From positions 153,528-217,527 of the forward strand of contig NZ_AZUY01000004.1 in assembly GCF_000513935.1 (NCBI RefSeq): a stretch of DNA of 64,000 bases, given 5' to 3'. The translations under genes and the position numbers were made by a program. Positions within the stretch are counted from its first letter, which is position 1; every line of letters starts with the position of its first letter. The notes under the pieces were generated by a model. It was not told the DNA's origin and did no database searches. It saw only the letters and a program-made list of their open reading frames with translations. Below are positions 1-7,629 of the stretch, piece after piece. The DNA comes from Mesorhizobium sp. WSM3626. GTDB lineage: Bacteria > Pseudomonadota > Alphaproteobacteria > Rhizobiales > Rhizobiaceae.

Positions 1-1
1 C

Positions 2-229
2 GGCCGGACGGAGGAGGCGCTGGCGGGTGCGACGCCTTATCTCAGGCTGATCTCGCTTGCCGCCGGCGGCGCCTATCTGGCGCGGGCCGCTCTTGCCGAC
101 CAGGGCCGCATCGCGCTTTGCCGCTTCTTCGCCGAAAACCTGCTTGGCGAAGTCAGCGCTTTGAAGGAGCGCGTCATCGGCGGCGCCGAAAGCCTGGCTG
201 CTGCCGGCAAGGCACTGATTTCCGCCTGA
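2..229 (+). CDS. acyl-CoA dehydrogenase, C-terminal end (partial)
   Basis: Open from the window edge to a TGA at 227-229, giving 75 residues. The Ala-rich helical tail (ending GGAESLAAAGKALISA) resembles the C-terminal helical domain of the large acyl-CoA dehydrogenases, which oxidise acyl-CoA at the alpha-beta position with FAD. The catalytic domain lies outside the window, so the family call rests on the tail and on the next gene, an enoyl-CoA hydratase 19 bp downstream on the same strand, which would perform the following step of beta-oxidation. The two are probably co-transcribed. Confidence 0.6.
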   Translation, partial: GRTEEALAGATPYLRLISLAAGGAYLARAALADQGRIALCRFFAENLLGEVSALKERVIGGAESLAAAGKALISA

Positions 230-248
230 TCTTCACAAGGAAAAGACC

Positions 249-1001
249 GTGACAGACCACATCCTCGTCGAGCGCCAGGGCGCCATCCAGCTCATCCGCA
301 TGAACCGCCCGGACAAGAAGAACGCCCTGACGCGCGCCATGTATGCGAAGATGTCGGCGGCCCTTGCCGAAGGCGACGCCGATCCGGCGGTCCGCGTTCA
401 TGTCTTTCTCGGTGTGCCCGGCGCCTTCTCATCCGGCAACGACCTTGCCGATTTCATGGTTATGGCCACCGGCGGCGATGGTGGCACGGAAGTCTGGGAT
501 TTCCTGCTGGCGTTGGCCCGGGTCGAAAAACCCATCGTTTCTGGCGTCGACGGCATCGCGGTCGGCATCGGCACCACGATCAACCTGCATTGCGATCTGA
601 CCTTCGCCACGCCAAGCACCGTGTTCCGCACGCCCTTCGTCGATCTCGGCCTCGTGCCGGAGGCTGGATCGAGCCTTTTGGCGCCGCGCATCCTGGGTCA
701 GCAAGCTGCGTTTGCGCTGCTTGCCCTCGGCGAAGGCTTCTCGGCCGAGCGCGCGAAGGCCGCTGGACTGATCTACGAGGTGGTCGAGGAGGGCGCTCTG
801 GAGGCCTCGGTCCTCTCGGCAGCCGGCCACATCGCGGCCAAGCCCCCGCAGGCTCTCAAGATCGCGCGCGACCTGATGCGCGGCTCACGCGACGATCTGG
901 TTGCCCGCATCGGAGTGGAGAGCGAGCATTTCCGTGAGCGGCTGAAATCCGATGAGGCGCGCGCGGCCCTCACGGCATTCATGACCAGGAAAAAGGGCTG
1001 A
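249..1001 (+). CDS. enoyl-CoA hydratase/isomerase family (crotonase) protein
   Basis: A 250-residue single-domain crotonase of normal length. The oxyanion-hole segments are visible: SSGND at residues 61-65 and GIAVGIGTT at 102-110. The acid/base region is PEAGSS at 137-142, with Glu138 as the likely catalytic residue. Crotonases with only one of the two hydratase glutamates often act as isomerases or on unusual acyl-CoAs, so the substrate cannot be named. It lies 19 bp after the acyl-CoA dehydrogenase end, which suggests a short fatty- or aromatic-acid degradation operon. The 3' end is convergent with pdxH, with only 11 bp between the stops. Confidence 0.88.
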   Translation: MTDHILVERQGAIQLIRMNRPDKKNALTRAMYAKMSAALAEGDADPAVRVHVFLGVPGAFSSGNDLADFMVMATGGDGGTEVWDFLLALARVEKPIVSGVDGIAVGIGTTINLHCDLTFATPSTVFRTPFVDLGLVPEAGSSLLAPRILGQQAAFALLALGEGFSAERAKAAGLIYEVVEEGALEASVLSAAGHIAAKPPQALKIARDLMRGSRDDLVARIGVESEHFRERLKSDEARAALTAFMTRKKG

Positions 1002-1012
1002 ACCTTACCCTT

Positions 1013-1630
1013 TCAGGGATAAAGCCTCGTCTTGCTCCAACCACCATCGGCGTCGCGTGAGAAGACCACTCGGTCATGCAGCCGGAACGGCCTGTCGTGC
1101 CAGAATTCGATCGTCTTCGGCACGATGCGGAAGCCCGACCAGTGCTTGGGCCGTGGAATCTCGCCGATAGCGTAGCGCGCTGTGTATTCCGCGACGGCCT
1201 TTTCCAGGGCAAAGCGGCTTTCCAGCGGCCGCGACTGCTTCGAGGCCCAGGCGCCGATGCGGCTGCCGCGTGGCCGCGTCGCGTAATAGCTGTCGGCCTC
1301 GGCGTCGCTGACGATTTCCACCGGACCGCGAATGCGGACCTGGCGGCGCAGCGATTTCCAGTGGAAACACATCGCCGCCTTCATGCTGCCCAGAATCTCC
1401 TGGCCCTTGGCGCTGTCGAAATTCGTGTAGAACACAAAGCCGCTTTTATCGAACCCCTTGAGCAGCACCATCCGTACGTCCGGCATGCCCTCGGCATCGA
1501 CGGTCGCCAGCGCCACGCCGTTGGCATCGTTGATTTCGCTCTTGGTGGCGTCGTCCAGCCATGCGGCAAAGAGGCGAAACGGCTCGGCCGCTTCGGTAAA
1601 GTCACTGGTTATTAACGCTGTGTCACTCAT
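1013..1630 (-). CDS. pdxH: pyridoxamine 5'-phosphate oxidase
   Basis: Encodes 205 residues, the usual size for PdxH, the cytoplasmic FMN enzyme that oxidises pyridoxine or pyridoxamine phosphate to pyridoxal 5'-phosphate. Recognisable segments are the N-terminal [20 protein letters not shown] strand pair, the FMN-binding stretch around [20 protein letters not shown], the [11 protein letters not shown] loop, and the C-terminal end RLYP. I chose the ATG at 1630 (MSDTAL); an in-frame TTG at 1642 would add four residues but has no better ribosome site. It is divergent from the lipoprotein gene at 1671, so the promoters lie in a gap of about 40 bp. Confidence 0.93.
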   Translation of the reverse strand: MSDTALITSDFTEAAEPFRLFAAWLDDATKSEINDANGVALATVDAEGMPDVRMVLLKGFDKSGFVFYTNFDSAKGQEILGSMKAAMCFHWKSLRRQVRIRGPVEIVSDAEADSYYATRPRGSRIGAWASKQSRPLESRFALEKAVAEYTARYAIGEIPRPKHWSGFRIVPKTIEFWHDRPFRLHDRVVFSRDADGGWSKTRLYP

Positions 1631-1670
1631 AGTTTTTCTCAAATTGTCACGAGATCAGGGAGGTTGCCGA

Positions 1671-2132
1671 TTGTCGCGTATCGCGCAAGCTTTTGACAGC
1701 AGGCAATGGGGCGTTATCGCTTCAGCCAGCGCGAAAGCGGCGATCGTGGCAATCGCCCTGCCGCTTGCTGGCTGCGGTGCGGGCGGCTTCAGCCTGGACA
1801 AAGCCGAAGTCGACCGCTCGATCCTGACCAGCAGCACATCGGCTTCGGCCAAGCCGGCCGATTCGGATCGCGACTCGGACCAGACGACGATCGGCAATGC
1901 GGTATCCTCCGCCGACATCGAGCAACTCAGTGGCCAGGCCGTGCCTTGGGCGAATGCCGGCACCGGCTCGCGCGGCTCCATCACGGAACTGGCGGAATTG
2001 AAGGACAGCGGCCAGACGTGCCGCCGCTTCAAGGCTTCGCGCGAGAGCTTTGACGGCGTTGCCATGTTCGAGGGCGAACTCTGTCTTGCCAGCGCCGGCG
2101 GCTGGCGCATGCAGGGCTTCAAGGCACTCTGA
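1671..2132 (+). CDS. RT0821/Lpp0805-like small lipoprotein
   Basis: Encodes 153 residues from a TTG at 1671, chosen because AGGGAGG at 1657-1663 is a near-perfect ribosome site at correct spacing. Longer in-frame starts upstream would read through the antisense of pdxH. The N-terminus has a hydrophobic stretch ending LPLAGCG, a lipobox, so it should be an acylated envelope lipoprotein. The C-terminal half contains two cysteines (QTCRRFK and GELCLAS) and a terminal GGWRMQGFKAL, a pattern I associate with the RT0821/Lpp0805 (outer-membrane surface antigen) family; this match is from memory. No specific function is known. Confidence 0.75.
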   Translation: MSRIAQAFDSRQWGVIASASAKAAIVAIALPLAGCGAGGFSLDKAEVDRSILTSSTSASAKPADSDRDSDQTTIGNAVSSADIEQLSGQAVPWANAGTGSRGSITELAELKDSGQTCRRFKASRESFDGVAMFEGELCLASAGGWRMQGFKAL

Positions 2133-2232
2133 TTTTCCGGCTTTGATATGATGCACCGCTACTGGAATTTCTTCCTATGCGAGCGCATATAGGGGGCAAG
2201 TATGGACTCACTCCTTTTCCAGGGCAGGAAGC

Positions 2233-3165
2233 ATGCGCGACCCCTATGAGGTGCTGGGCGTTGCAAAGAACGCATCGGCCAAGGACATAAAATCGGCGTA
2301 CCGGAAACTCGCCAAGAAGCATCATCCGGACCAGAATCCGAATGATCCCAAGGCGAAGGACCGTTTTGCCGCGGCCAATCAGGCCTATGAGGTCATCGGC
2401 GACGAGAAGAACCGTGCCGCTTTCGATCGTGGCGAAATCGACGCCGACGGCAAGCCGCGTTTCCAGGGTTTTGAAGGTGCGGCCGGCGGCGGCGACCCCT
2501 TTGCTGGGTTTCGCCGCCAGCAACAGGGCGCCGGCGGCTCGCGATTCGAGTTCCGCTCGGGCCGCCCCGGCGGCGATCCGTTCGATGGCAACAGCGACAT
2601 CTTCAGCCAGATTTTCGGCGATGCCTTTTCAGGCGCGCGCGGGCCAGGCGCAGGCGACCGCCGCCAGCCGGCGACATCAGCTGACCTGAACGTCACGCTC
2701 GACGTCACCATCGAGGAAGCTGCGAACGCCGAAAAGGTCACGGCGATGTTCCCGGACGGCCGCAAGGTGGCGGTCAAGCTGCCGGCCTATGTCGAGGATG
2801 GCCAGACCATCCGGTTGAAAGGCCAGGGCGAGCAGGGACCGGGCCAGCCCGGCGACGCACTGGTCAAGATCCACATCCGCCGCCATCCGCGCTACCGCAT
2901 CGAGGGTCGCGACCTGCACGCCGATCTGCCGGTTTCGCTGGCCGATGCGGTGCTGGGCGCCAAGGTGCCGGTCGAGACGCCGACCGGCAGGCTCGCTGTC
3001 AACGTTCCCGCCTGGTCGAGTTCCGACAAGGTCCTGCGGCTCAAGGGCAGGGGCTTGCCGGAGAAAGCCGGCGGCCATGGCGACCTCTACGCCCATGTGC
3101 GCATCATGCTGCCGGAAGGCGGTGACAGCGCGCTGGAATCGCTGTTGCGCGGCCAAAAAGGCTGA
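2233..3165 (+). CDS. DnaJ-class co-chaperone (CbpA type)
   Basis: 310 residues. An N-terminal J domain (about 1-70) carries the HPD motif at 31-33, which stimulates Hsp70 ATPase. A Gly/Phe-rich linker (about 75-150) follows, then two DnaJ C-terminal substrate-binding domains. The CxxCxGxG zinc-finger region of true DnaJ is absent, so this is a type B (CbpA/DjlA-like) co-chaperone rather than the dnaK partner dnaJ. It sits 39 bp before the start region of fabI's leader, in the pdxH-dnaJ-fabI neighbourhood common in rhizobia. A 6-bp-arm palindrome (TATGCG-AG-CGCATA, 2176-2189) lies in its upstream region. Confidence 0.92.
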   Translation: MRDPYEVLGVAKNASAKDIKSAYRKLAKKHHPDQNPNDPKAKDRFAAANQAYEVIGDEKNRAAFDRGEIDADGKPRFQGFEGAAGGGDPFAGFRRQQQGAGGSRFEFRSGRPGGDPFDGNSDIFSQIFGDAFSGARGPGAGDRRQPATSADLNVTLDVTIEEAANAEKVTAMFPDGRKVAVKLPAYVEDGQTIRLKGQGEQGPGQPGDALVKIHIRRHPRYRIEGRDLHADLPVSLADAVLGAKVPVETPTGRLAVNVPAWSSSDKVLRLKGRGLPEKAGGHGDLYAHVRIMLPEGGDSALESLLRGQKG

Positions 3166-3270
3166 TCAAGAGCTTTTGTCCCCCGAACTGTCCGGTTTGA
3201 ACGCTTGAAGGGGCTGTGTGCCTGTGCGATAGGCACTCCACAAAGCAGAAACCTTGCGGAGAGCGCTGAC

Positions 3271-4089
3271 ATGGCGGGTGGACAGGGCCTAATGGCCGGC
3301 AAGCGCGGCCTTATTCTTGGCGTCGCCAATAACAGGTCGATCGCCTATGGCATTGCCAAGGCCTGCGTCGATCACGGCGCCGAGATCGCACTGACCTATC
3401 AGGGCGAAGCCTTCAAGAAGCGCGTCGAGCCGCTGGCGGCGGAACTGGGCGCCTTTGTCGCGGGCCATTGCGACGTCACCGATCCCGCGAGCTTGGACGA
3501 GGTTTTCGCCAATGTCGCCAAACACTGGGGCAAGCTCGACTTCCTCGTCCACGCCATCGCTTTTTCCGACAAGGACGAGCTGACCGGCCGCTATGTCGAG
3601 ACGACGCGCGACAATTTCCTGCGCACCATGGACATTTCGGTCTATTCCTTCACCACCATCGCCAAGCGCGCCGAAGCGCTGATGACCGAGGGCGGTTCGC
3701 TGCTGACGCTGACCTATTACGGCGCCGAGAAGGTAATGCCGCACTATAACGTCATGGGCGTCGCCAAGGCGGCACTCGAGGCCAGCGTGCGTTACCTCGC
3801 GGTTGATCTCGGCGCCAAGAAGATCCGCGTCAACGCGATTTCCGCCGGCCCGATCAAGACGCTTGCCGCCTCCGGCATCGGCGATTTCCGCTACATCCTG
3901 AAGTGGAACGAATACAATTCGCCGCTGAAGCAGACAGTCACGCAGGAAGAAGTCGGCGATTCCGGCGTCTATTTCCTGTCCGACCTGTCGCGTGGCGTCA
4001 CCGGCGAGGTGCACCATGTCGATTCCGGCTATCACGTCGTCGGCATGAAGGCGGTCGACGCGCCGGATATTTCGACGGTCAAGGATTAG
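3271..4089 (+). CDS. fabI: enoyl-[acyl-carrier-protein] reductase (NADH)
   Basis: 272 residues from the ATG at 3271, preceded by GCGGAGAGC; an upstream in-frame start at 3205 lacks a good site. It is an SDR-fold FabI, which reduces enoyl-ACP in the last step of each type II fatty-acid elongation cycle. The catalytic pair is Tyr159 and Lys166 in YNVMGVAK, and the sequence AISAGPIKTLAASGI near residue 190 is typical of the substrate-binding loop. The YYGAEK segment at 149-154 aligns with the E. coli triclosan-contact region. Rhizobia often have two fabI copies, so this may be one of a pair. Confidence 0.94.
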   Translation: MAGGQGLMAGKRGLILGVANNRSIAYGIAKACVDHGAEIALTYQGEAFKKRVEPLAAELGAFVAGHCDVTDPASLDEVFANVAKHWGKLDFLVHAIAFSDKDELTGRYVETTRDNFLRTMDISVYSFTTIAKRAEALMTEGGSLLTLTYYGAEKVMPHYNVMGVAKAALEASVRYLAVDLGAKKIRVNAISAGPIKTLAASGIGDFRYILKWNEYNSPLKQTVTQEEVGDSGVYFLSDLSRGVTGEVHHVDSGYHVVGMKAVDAPDISTVKD

Positions 4090-4141
4090 TTCTCTCCGCC
4101 TATCCTCCGTCCAGGCCCTGGCCCGATCTTCGGAAGAGCTG

Positions 4142-4729
4142 ATGTACCCGCTGGTTTATATCGTGCGCCACGGCCAGACCGCGTGGAACGCCGAGTTCCG
4201 GCTTCAGGGCCAGGCCGACACCGATCTCAATGCCCTCGGCCGCGAGCAGGCGACCAGAAACGGCCATCGGCTGGCCGAACTCATCGGCGATCCCAACGAG
4301 TTCGACTTCGTCGCCAGCCCAATGAGGCGGACGCGCGAGACGATGGAACGCATCCGCGCCGCCATGAAGCTCGATCCGCTCGCCTATCGAACCGATATCA
4401 GGCTCATTGAAGTCAATTTCGGCGATTGGCAGGGTTTTACCTTTGCCGAGCTCGATGCGCGGTCTCCCGGGGCAAGCAGGACGCGTGCTCGCGACAAATG
4501 GAATTTTCAGCCACCGGGCGAAGGTGCCGAGAGCTACCAGATGCTGCTTGAGCGGGTGAAGCCATGGTTCGGCGAGATCGACCGCAAGACGATCTGTGTC
4601 ACGCATGGCGGCGTCATGCGCGCCCTGTTTCGCTTCGTGCTTGGTAGGCCCGAGGACGAGGCCGCGAACCTGGAGATACCGCACGATCGCGTGCTCAAAC
4701 TCGAAGGGAACAGCCTGGAGTGGCTTTAG
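4142..4729 (+). CDS. histidine phosphatase family (phosphoglycerate mutase-like) protein
   Basis: 195 residues. The catalytic RHG motif is at residues 9-11 (IVRHGQTAWN) and the second His is in CVTHGGVMRA near residue 160, so both halves of the branch 1 histidine phosphatase active site are present. It could be a cofactor-dependent phosphoglycerate mutase-like enzyme or a broad phosphatase; the length, shorter than GpmA (about 210-250), favours a phosphatase. It follows fabI by 52 bp. Downstream is a palindromic repeat (4756-4857), then a convergent DUF1344 gene. Confidence 0.88.
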   Translation: MYPLVYIVRHGQTAWNAEFRLQGQADTDLNALGREQATRNGHRLAELIGDPNEFDFVASPMRRTRETMERIRAAMKLDPLAYRTDIRLIEVNFGDWQGFTFAELDARSPGASRTRARDKWNFQPPGEGAESYQMLLERVKPWFGEIDRKTICVTHGGVMRALFRFVLGRPEDEAANLEIPHDRVLKLEGNSLEWL

Positions 4730-4755
4730 GACGCCTGGAGAGGCCAATTCCTAAC

Positions 4756-4857
4756 GCATGTCGCCCAAAAGTGACCTCGGTTTTGGGGAAGACGACATGC
4801 ACAAAAACAAGACCTAAAGCGTGTCGCATGAATCCATTTCGACGCGACGCGCTTTAG
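4756..4857. repeat. palindromic intergenic repeat, copy 1 (two hairpins)
   Basis: Two hairpins in tandem. The first has perfect arms GCATGTCG (4756-4763) and CGACATGC (4793-4800), with an inner pair CCCAAAA (4764-4770) and TTTTGGG (4781-4787). The second pairs CTAAAGCGTGTCG (4814-4826) with CGACGCGCTTTAG (4845-4857). A diverged copy lies at 37056-37158. Read on the minus strand the second hairpin is followed by a T-rich stretch, so it may terminate the DUF1344 transcript; it also supplies that gene's TAA stop. I recall this sequence as a frequent rhizobial repeat, but copy number cannot be seen here. Confidence 0.85.
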
Positions 4858-5117
4858 TTCGTGTCGCTGTCTCCCGGCAACTGCATGTCGGTGACGACGT
4901 TTTCGCCATCGGTCACATCGTAAGCGATGACGATGTCCATGCCTGGCTTCAGCGCGTCGAGATCGGTCTCGGCGTTCAGCTTGTAGGATTTGCCGTCATC
5001 AAGCGTCAGCGTCAACGCGTCCTTGTCGACCTTCTTGATCAGGCCTTCGGTCTGGCCGGCAAAGGCGGCGGTGGAGAGCAGCAGCGTGGCGGCAACAGCG
5101 CCAATCAGGGTACGCAT
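4854..5117 (-). CDS. DUF1344 family exported protein
   Basis: 87 residues with a clear signal peptide: a hydrophobic core in residues 4-17 and a likely cleavage after AAFA (residue 20). The mature part is a small beta-rich domain (GLIKKVDKDALTLTLDDGKS, then a strand with AYDVTDGENVV) matching the DUF1344 family of Rhizobiales periplasmic proteins. Function is unknown. The TAA stop lies inside the arm of the palindromic repeat. The gene is divergent from aroC across about 180 bp. Confidence 0.85.
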   Translation of the reverse strand: MRTLIGAVAATLLLSTAAFAGQTEGLIKKVDKDALTLTLDDGKSYKLNAETDLDALKPGMDIVIAYDVTDGENVVTDMQLPGDSDTN

Positions 5118-5224
5118 AATCGTCCTCTTTGGTCATTACGCCGGCCTGGGTGGCGGCGGATCCTCAACGGCGAATGGAGCAGAGCAGAAACCAACCGAAT
5201 GTGTCAAAACTAAATCCGCCAGAT

Positions 5225-5242
5225 CACAGTTTGACCACTGTG
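5225..5242. promoter_or_regulatory. possible operator/promoter element upstream of aroC
   Basis: A 6-bp-arm palindrome, CACAGT (5225-5230) and ACTGTG (5237-5242), is centred on TTGACC, which resembles a -35 box. The -10 region at the expected distance is poor. It lies about 60 bp before the aroC start in the divergent gap with the DUF1344 gene and could be a promoter with an overlapping regulator site, or chance. Confidence 0.25.
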
Positions 5243-5300
5243 GAAAACGCCAATAGAAGGCTGGCTTCAGCCGGTTTCGATGCCGGGCAGGGCACTTTCC

Positions 5301-6401
5301 ATGTCTCACAACACGTTTGGCCATCTTTTCCGCGTCACCACCTGGGGCGAGAGCCATGGCGCGGCGCTCGGCTGCGTGGTCGATGGCTGTCCGCCGGGTA
5401 TCCGTTTCACGCGCGATGAAATCCAGGCCGAACTCGACAAGCGCCGACCCGGGCAATCGCGCTTCGTCACCCAACGCCGCGAGCCGGACGAGGTGAAGAT
5501 CCTCTCAGGCTTCGTCCTCGACGAGGACGGCGCGACGATGATCACTACCGGTACGCCAATCTCGATGCTGATCGAGAATGTCGATCAGCGGTCGAAGGAC
5601 TATGGCGAGATTGCCCGCCAGTTCCGGCCGGGCCATGCCGACTACACCTACGAGGTCAAATACGGCGTACGGGACTATCGCGGTGGCGGCCGCTCTTCCG
5701 CGCGCGAGACCGCGGCCAGGGTCGCCGCCGGCGCCCTCGCCCGCAAGGTGGTGCCGGGCATGGTGGTGCGCGGCGCGCTGGTGTCGATGGGCGAAAAGTC
5801 GATCGACCGCGCCAACTGGAACTGGAATTTCATCGGCGACGCGGAAAATCCGTTCTTCACTCCCGATCCGGCTTCCGTTTCTGTTTTCACGCAGTATCTC
5901 GACGCCATTCGCAAGGCCGGCTCCTCGGTCGGCGCGGTGATCGAGATCGTCGCTGACGGCGTGCCTCCCGGCCTCGGCGCGCCGATCTACGCCAAGCTCG
6001 ACCAGGACATTGCCTCCGGTCTGATGTCGATCAACGCCGTCAAGGGCGTCGAGATCGGCAATGGTTTCGAGGCCGCCCGCATCACCGGCGAACAGAACGC
6101 CGACGAGATGCGTATGGGCAATGACGGCAAGCCGGTGTTCCTGTCCAACAATGCCGGCGGCATACTCGGCGGCATCTCCACCGGCCAGGCGATCGTTGCG
6201 CGCTTTGCCGTGAAGCCGACGTCGTCGATCCTGACGCCGCGCAAATCGATCGACAAGGACGGCAACGACGTGGAGGTGATGACCAAGGGTCGCCACGACC
6301 CTTGCGTCGGCATCCGCGCCGTGCCGATCGGCGAGGCCATGGTTGCCTGCGCCATCGCCGACCACTATCTGCGGCACCGAGGACAGACAGGAAGGGGATA
6401 G
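5301..6401 (+). CDS. aroC: chorismate synthase
   Basis: 366 residues from the ATG at 5301 ([10 protein letters not shown]); a start at 5280 would add seven residues. AroC uses reduced FMN to convert EPSP to chorismate, the branch point to aromatic amino acids and folate. Signature segments are present: [12 protein letters not shown] near the N-terminus, the flavin-binding [21 protein letters not shown] stretch around residues 125-145, and [18 protein letters not shown] near 280. The length is normal. The TAG stop at 6399-6401 falls inside a G-tract inverted repeat that leads into ribB. Confidence 0.96.
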   Translation: MSHNTFGHLFRVTTWGESHGAALGCVVDGCPPGIRFTRDEIQAELDKRRPGQSRFVTQRREPDEVKILSGFVLDEDGATMITTGTPISMLIENVDQRSKDYGEIARQFRPGHADYTYEVKYGVRDYRGGGRSSARETAARVAAGALARKVVPGMVVRGALVSMGEKSIDRANWNWNFIGDAENPFFTPDPASVSVFTQYLDAIRKAGSSVGAVIEIVADGVPPGLGAPIYAKLDQDIASGLMSINAVKGVEIGNGFEAARITGEQNADEMRMGNDGKPVFLSNNAGGILGGISTGQAIVARFAVKPTSSILTPRKSIDKDGNDVEVMTKGRHDPCVGIRAVPIGEAMVACAIADHYLRHRGQTGRG

Positions 6402-6488
6402 GGAATAGGGGACTAAGCTTGGCTGCCACGCCGAAACGGTCAAATTTTCCTTTTCCCTACTCCCGCACTGCCCTATTCCCCTACTCCC
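6394..6488. repeat. G-tract/C-tract inverted repeat with quadruplex potential, leader of ribB
   Basis: Left arm: GGGG (6394-6397), GGG (6401-6403) and GGGG (6408-6411) separated by 3-4 bases. Right arm: C-tracts at 6455-6457, 6462-6464, 6471-6473, 6478-6481 and 6486-6488 with 4-6 base gaps. The 10-bp blocks at 6401-6410 and 6471-6480 are perfect inverted repeats. On the minus strand the right arm meets the G3+N1-7 pattern for a four-tract G-quadruplex. It overlaps the aroC stop and ends 22 bp before the ribB ATG. Confidence 0.7.
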
Positions 6489-6509
6489 TGCGAGTGAAAC
6501 GAGCGCTTT

Positions 6510-7610
6510 ATGCCTTACGACCAGAAGAAAATCGTCGAAGCAATTCGGGCCTTCGAACGCGGCGAGATCGTCGTCGTCATGGACGATGACGGGCGTGAGA
6601 ACGAGGGCGACCTGATCGTCGCCGCCGTCCACTGCACGCCGGAGAAGATGGCCTTCATCGTGCGCAACACGTCGGGCATCGTCTGTACGCCGATGCCGCG
6701 CGAGGAAGCCAAGCGGTTGAACCTCGCGCCGATGGTTGCCGATAATGATTCGGCCCACACGACCGCCTTCACCGTCAGCGTCGACTTCAAGCATGGCACC
6801 ACGACAGGAATTTCAGCCGACGACCGCACGCTGACCGTTCGCAACCTTGCCAACGGCAATGTCGGCGCCTCCGATTTCGTCCGCCCCGGCCACATCTTTC
6901 CGCTCATCGCGCGCGAAGGCGGCGTGTTGATGCGCTCGGGTCACACCGAGGCCGCGGTCGACCTCTGCAAGCTCGCCGGCCTGCCGCCGATCGGCGTTAT
7001 CTCGGAACTGGTCAATGATGACGGCACCGTCAAGCGCGGCCCGCAGGTCGCGGCCTTCGCCGAGGAGCACGGTCTCAAGCAGGTATCGGTCGCCGACCTC
7101 ATCGCTTACCGGCAGCGCAAGGAAACGCTGGTCGAGCGCGTCGCCTGTTCCGACATCGAGACGCTGGGTGGCAAGGCGCAGGTCTTCACCTACACGCTGC
7201 CCTGGGACACGATGCATCACGTCGCCATCGTCTTCGGCGATATCCGCGACGGCGAGGACGTCCCGGTGCGACTGCATTCGGAGGACGTCGTAACCGACGT
7301 GTTCGGCACCAGCCACCGACTCGACGGCATCATGAAGGCGATGGGCGAACGCAAGCGCGGTGTCATCGTCTATCTGCGCGAGGGCTCGGTCGGCGTCGCC
7401 CACCAGGAGCGCAACCGGCCGGCGCCGGGTGATCGCGAGGACCATGAAGAGGCGCGCCGGCGCGAGAGCGAATGGCGCGAGATCGGCCTTGGTGCGCAAA
7501 TCCTGAAGGATCTCGGCATTTCCTCGATCAACCTGATCGCCTCGCGTGAACGCCACTATGTCGGCCTCGAAGGGTTTGGCATCCACATCGCCAAGACCGA
7601 GATTATCTGA
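6510..7610 (+). CDS. ribB: 3,4-dihydroxy-2-butanone 4-phosphate synthase with degenerate GTP cyclohydrolase II-like domain (RibBX type)
   Basis: 366 residues. The N-terminal RibB domain (about 1-200) has the acidic loop DDDGRENEGD at 25-34 and RPGHIFPL, the active site that converts ribulose 5-phosphate to the 4-carbon riboflavin precursor. The second domain (about 205-366) has the GTP cyclohydrolase II fold, but where RibA has three zinc cysteines after SEC, this protein reads LHSEDVVTDVFGTSHRLDG with no cysteine. It therefore should not cyclise GTP. This matches the RibBX variant of Proteobacteria; another ribA should exist elsewhere. No FMN riboswitch is visible upstream. Confidence 0.9.
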   Translation: MPYDQKKIVEAIRAFERGEIVVVMDDDGRENEGDLIVAAVHCTPEKMAFIVRNTSGIVCTPMPREEAKRLNLAPMVADNDSAHTTAFTVSVDFKHGTTTGISADDRTLTVRNLANGNVGASDFVRPGHIFPLIAREGGVLMRSGHTEAAVDLCKLAGLPPIGVISELVNDDGTVKRGPQVAAFAEEHGLKQVSVADLIAYRQRKETLVERVACSDIETLGGKAQVFTYTLPWDTMHHVAIVFGDIRDGEDVPVRLHSEDVVTDVFGTSHRLDGIMKAMGERKRGVIVYLREGSVGVAHQERNRPAPGDREDHEEARRRESEWREIGLGAQILKDLGISSINLIASRERHYVGLEGFGIHIAKTEII

Positions 7611-7629
7611 GCTCAACAAACCCTCCCTG

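Noticed and set aside
1458..1670. N-terminal extension of the lipoprotein gene at 1671
   Set aside because: It would overlap pdxH antisense and ignores the strong ribosome site before TTG 1671 and the signal/lipobox position.
2176..2189. TATGCG-AG-CGCATA palindrome before the DnaJ gene as a defined operator
   Set aside because: It occurs once, has no linked regulator, and short palindromes are expected by chance in 64 kb.
6402..6509. FMN riboswitch before ribB
   Set aside because: The conserved RFN elements (for example AGGGCGGGG and CCACCGGCGGT) are not present; the G/C tracts have a different arrangement.
5505..6794. 429-codon open frame antisense to aroC and ribB
   Set aside because: It crosses two well-supported genes and the G-tract repeat, and has no recognisable motif.
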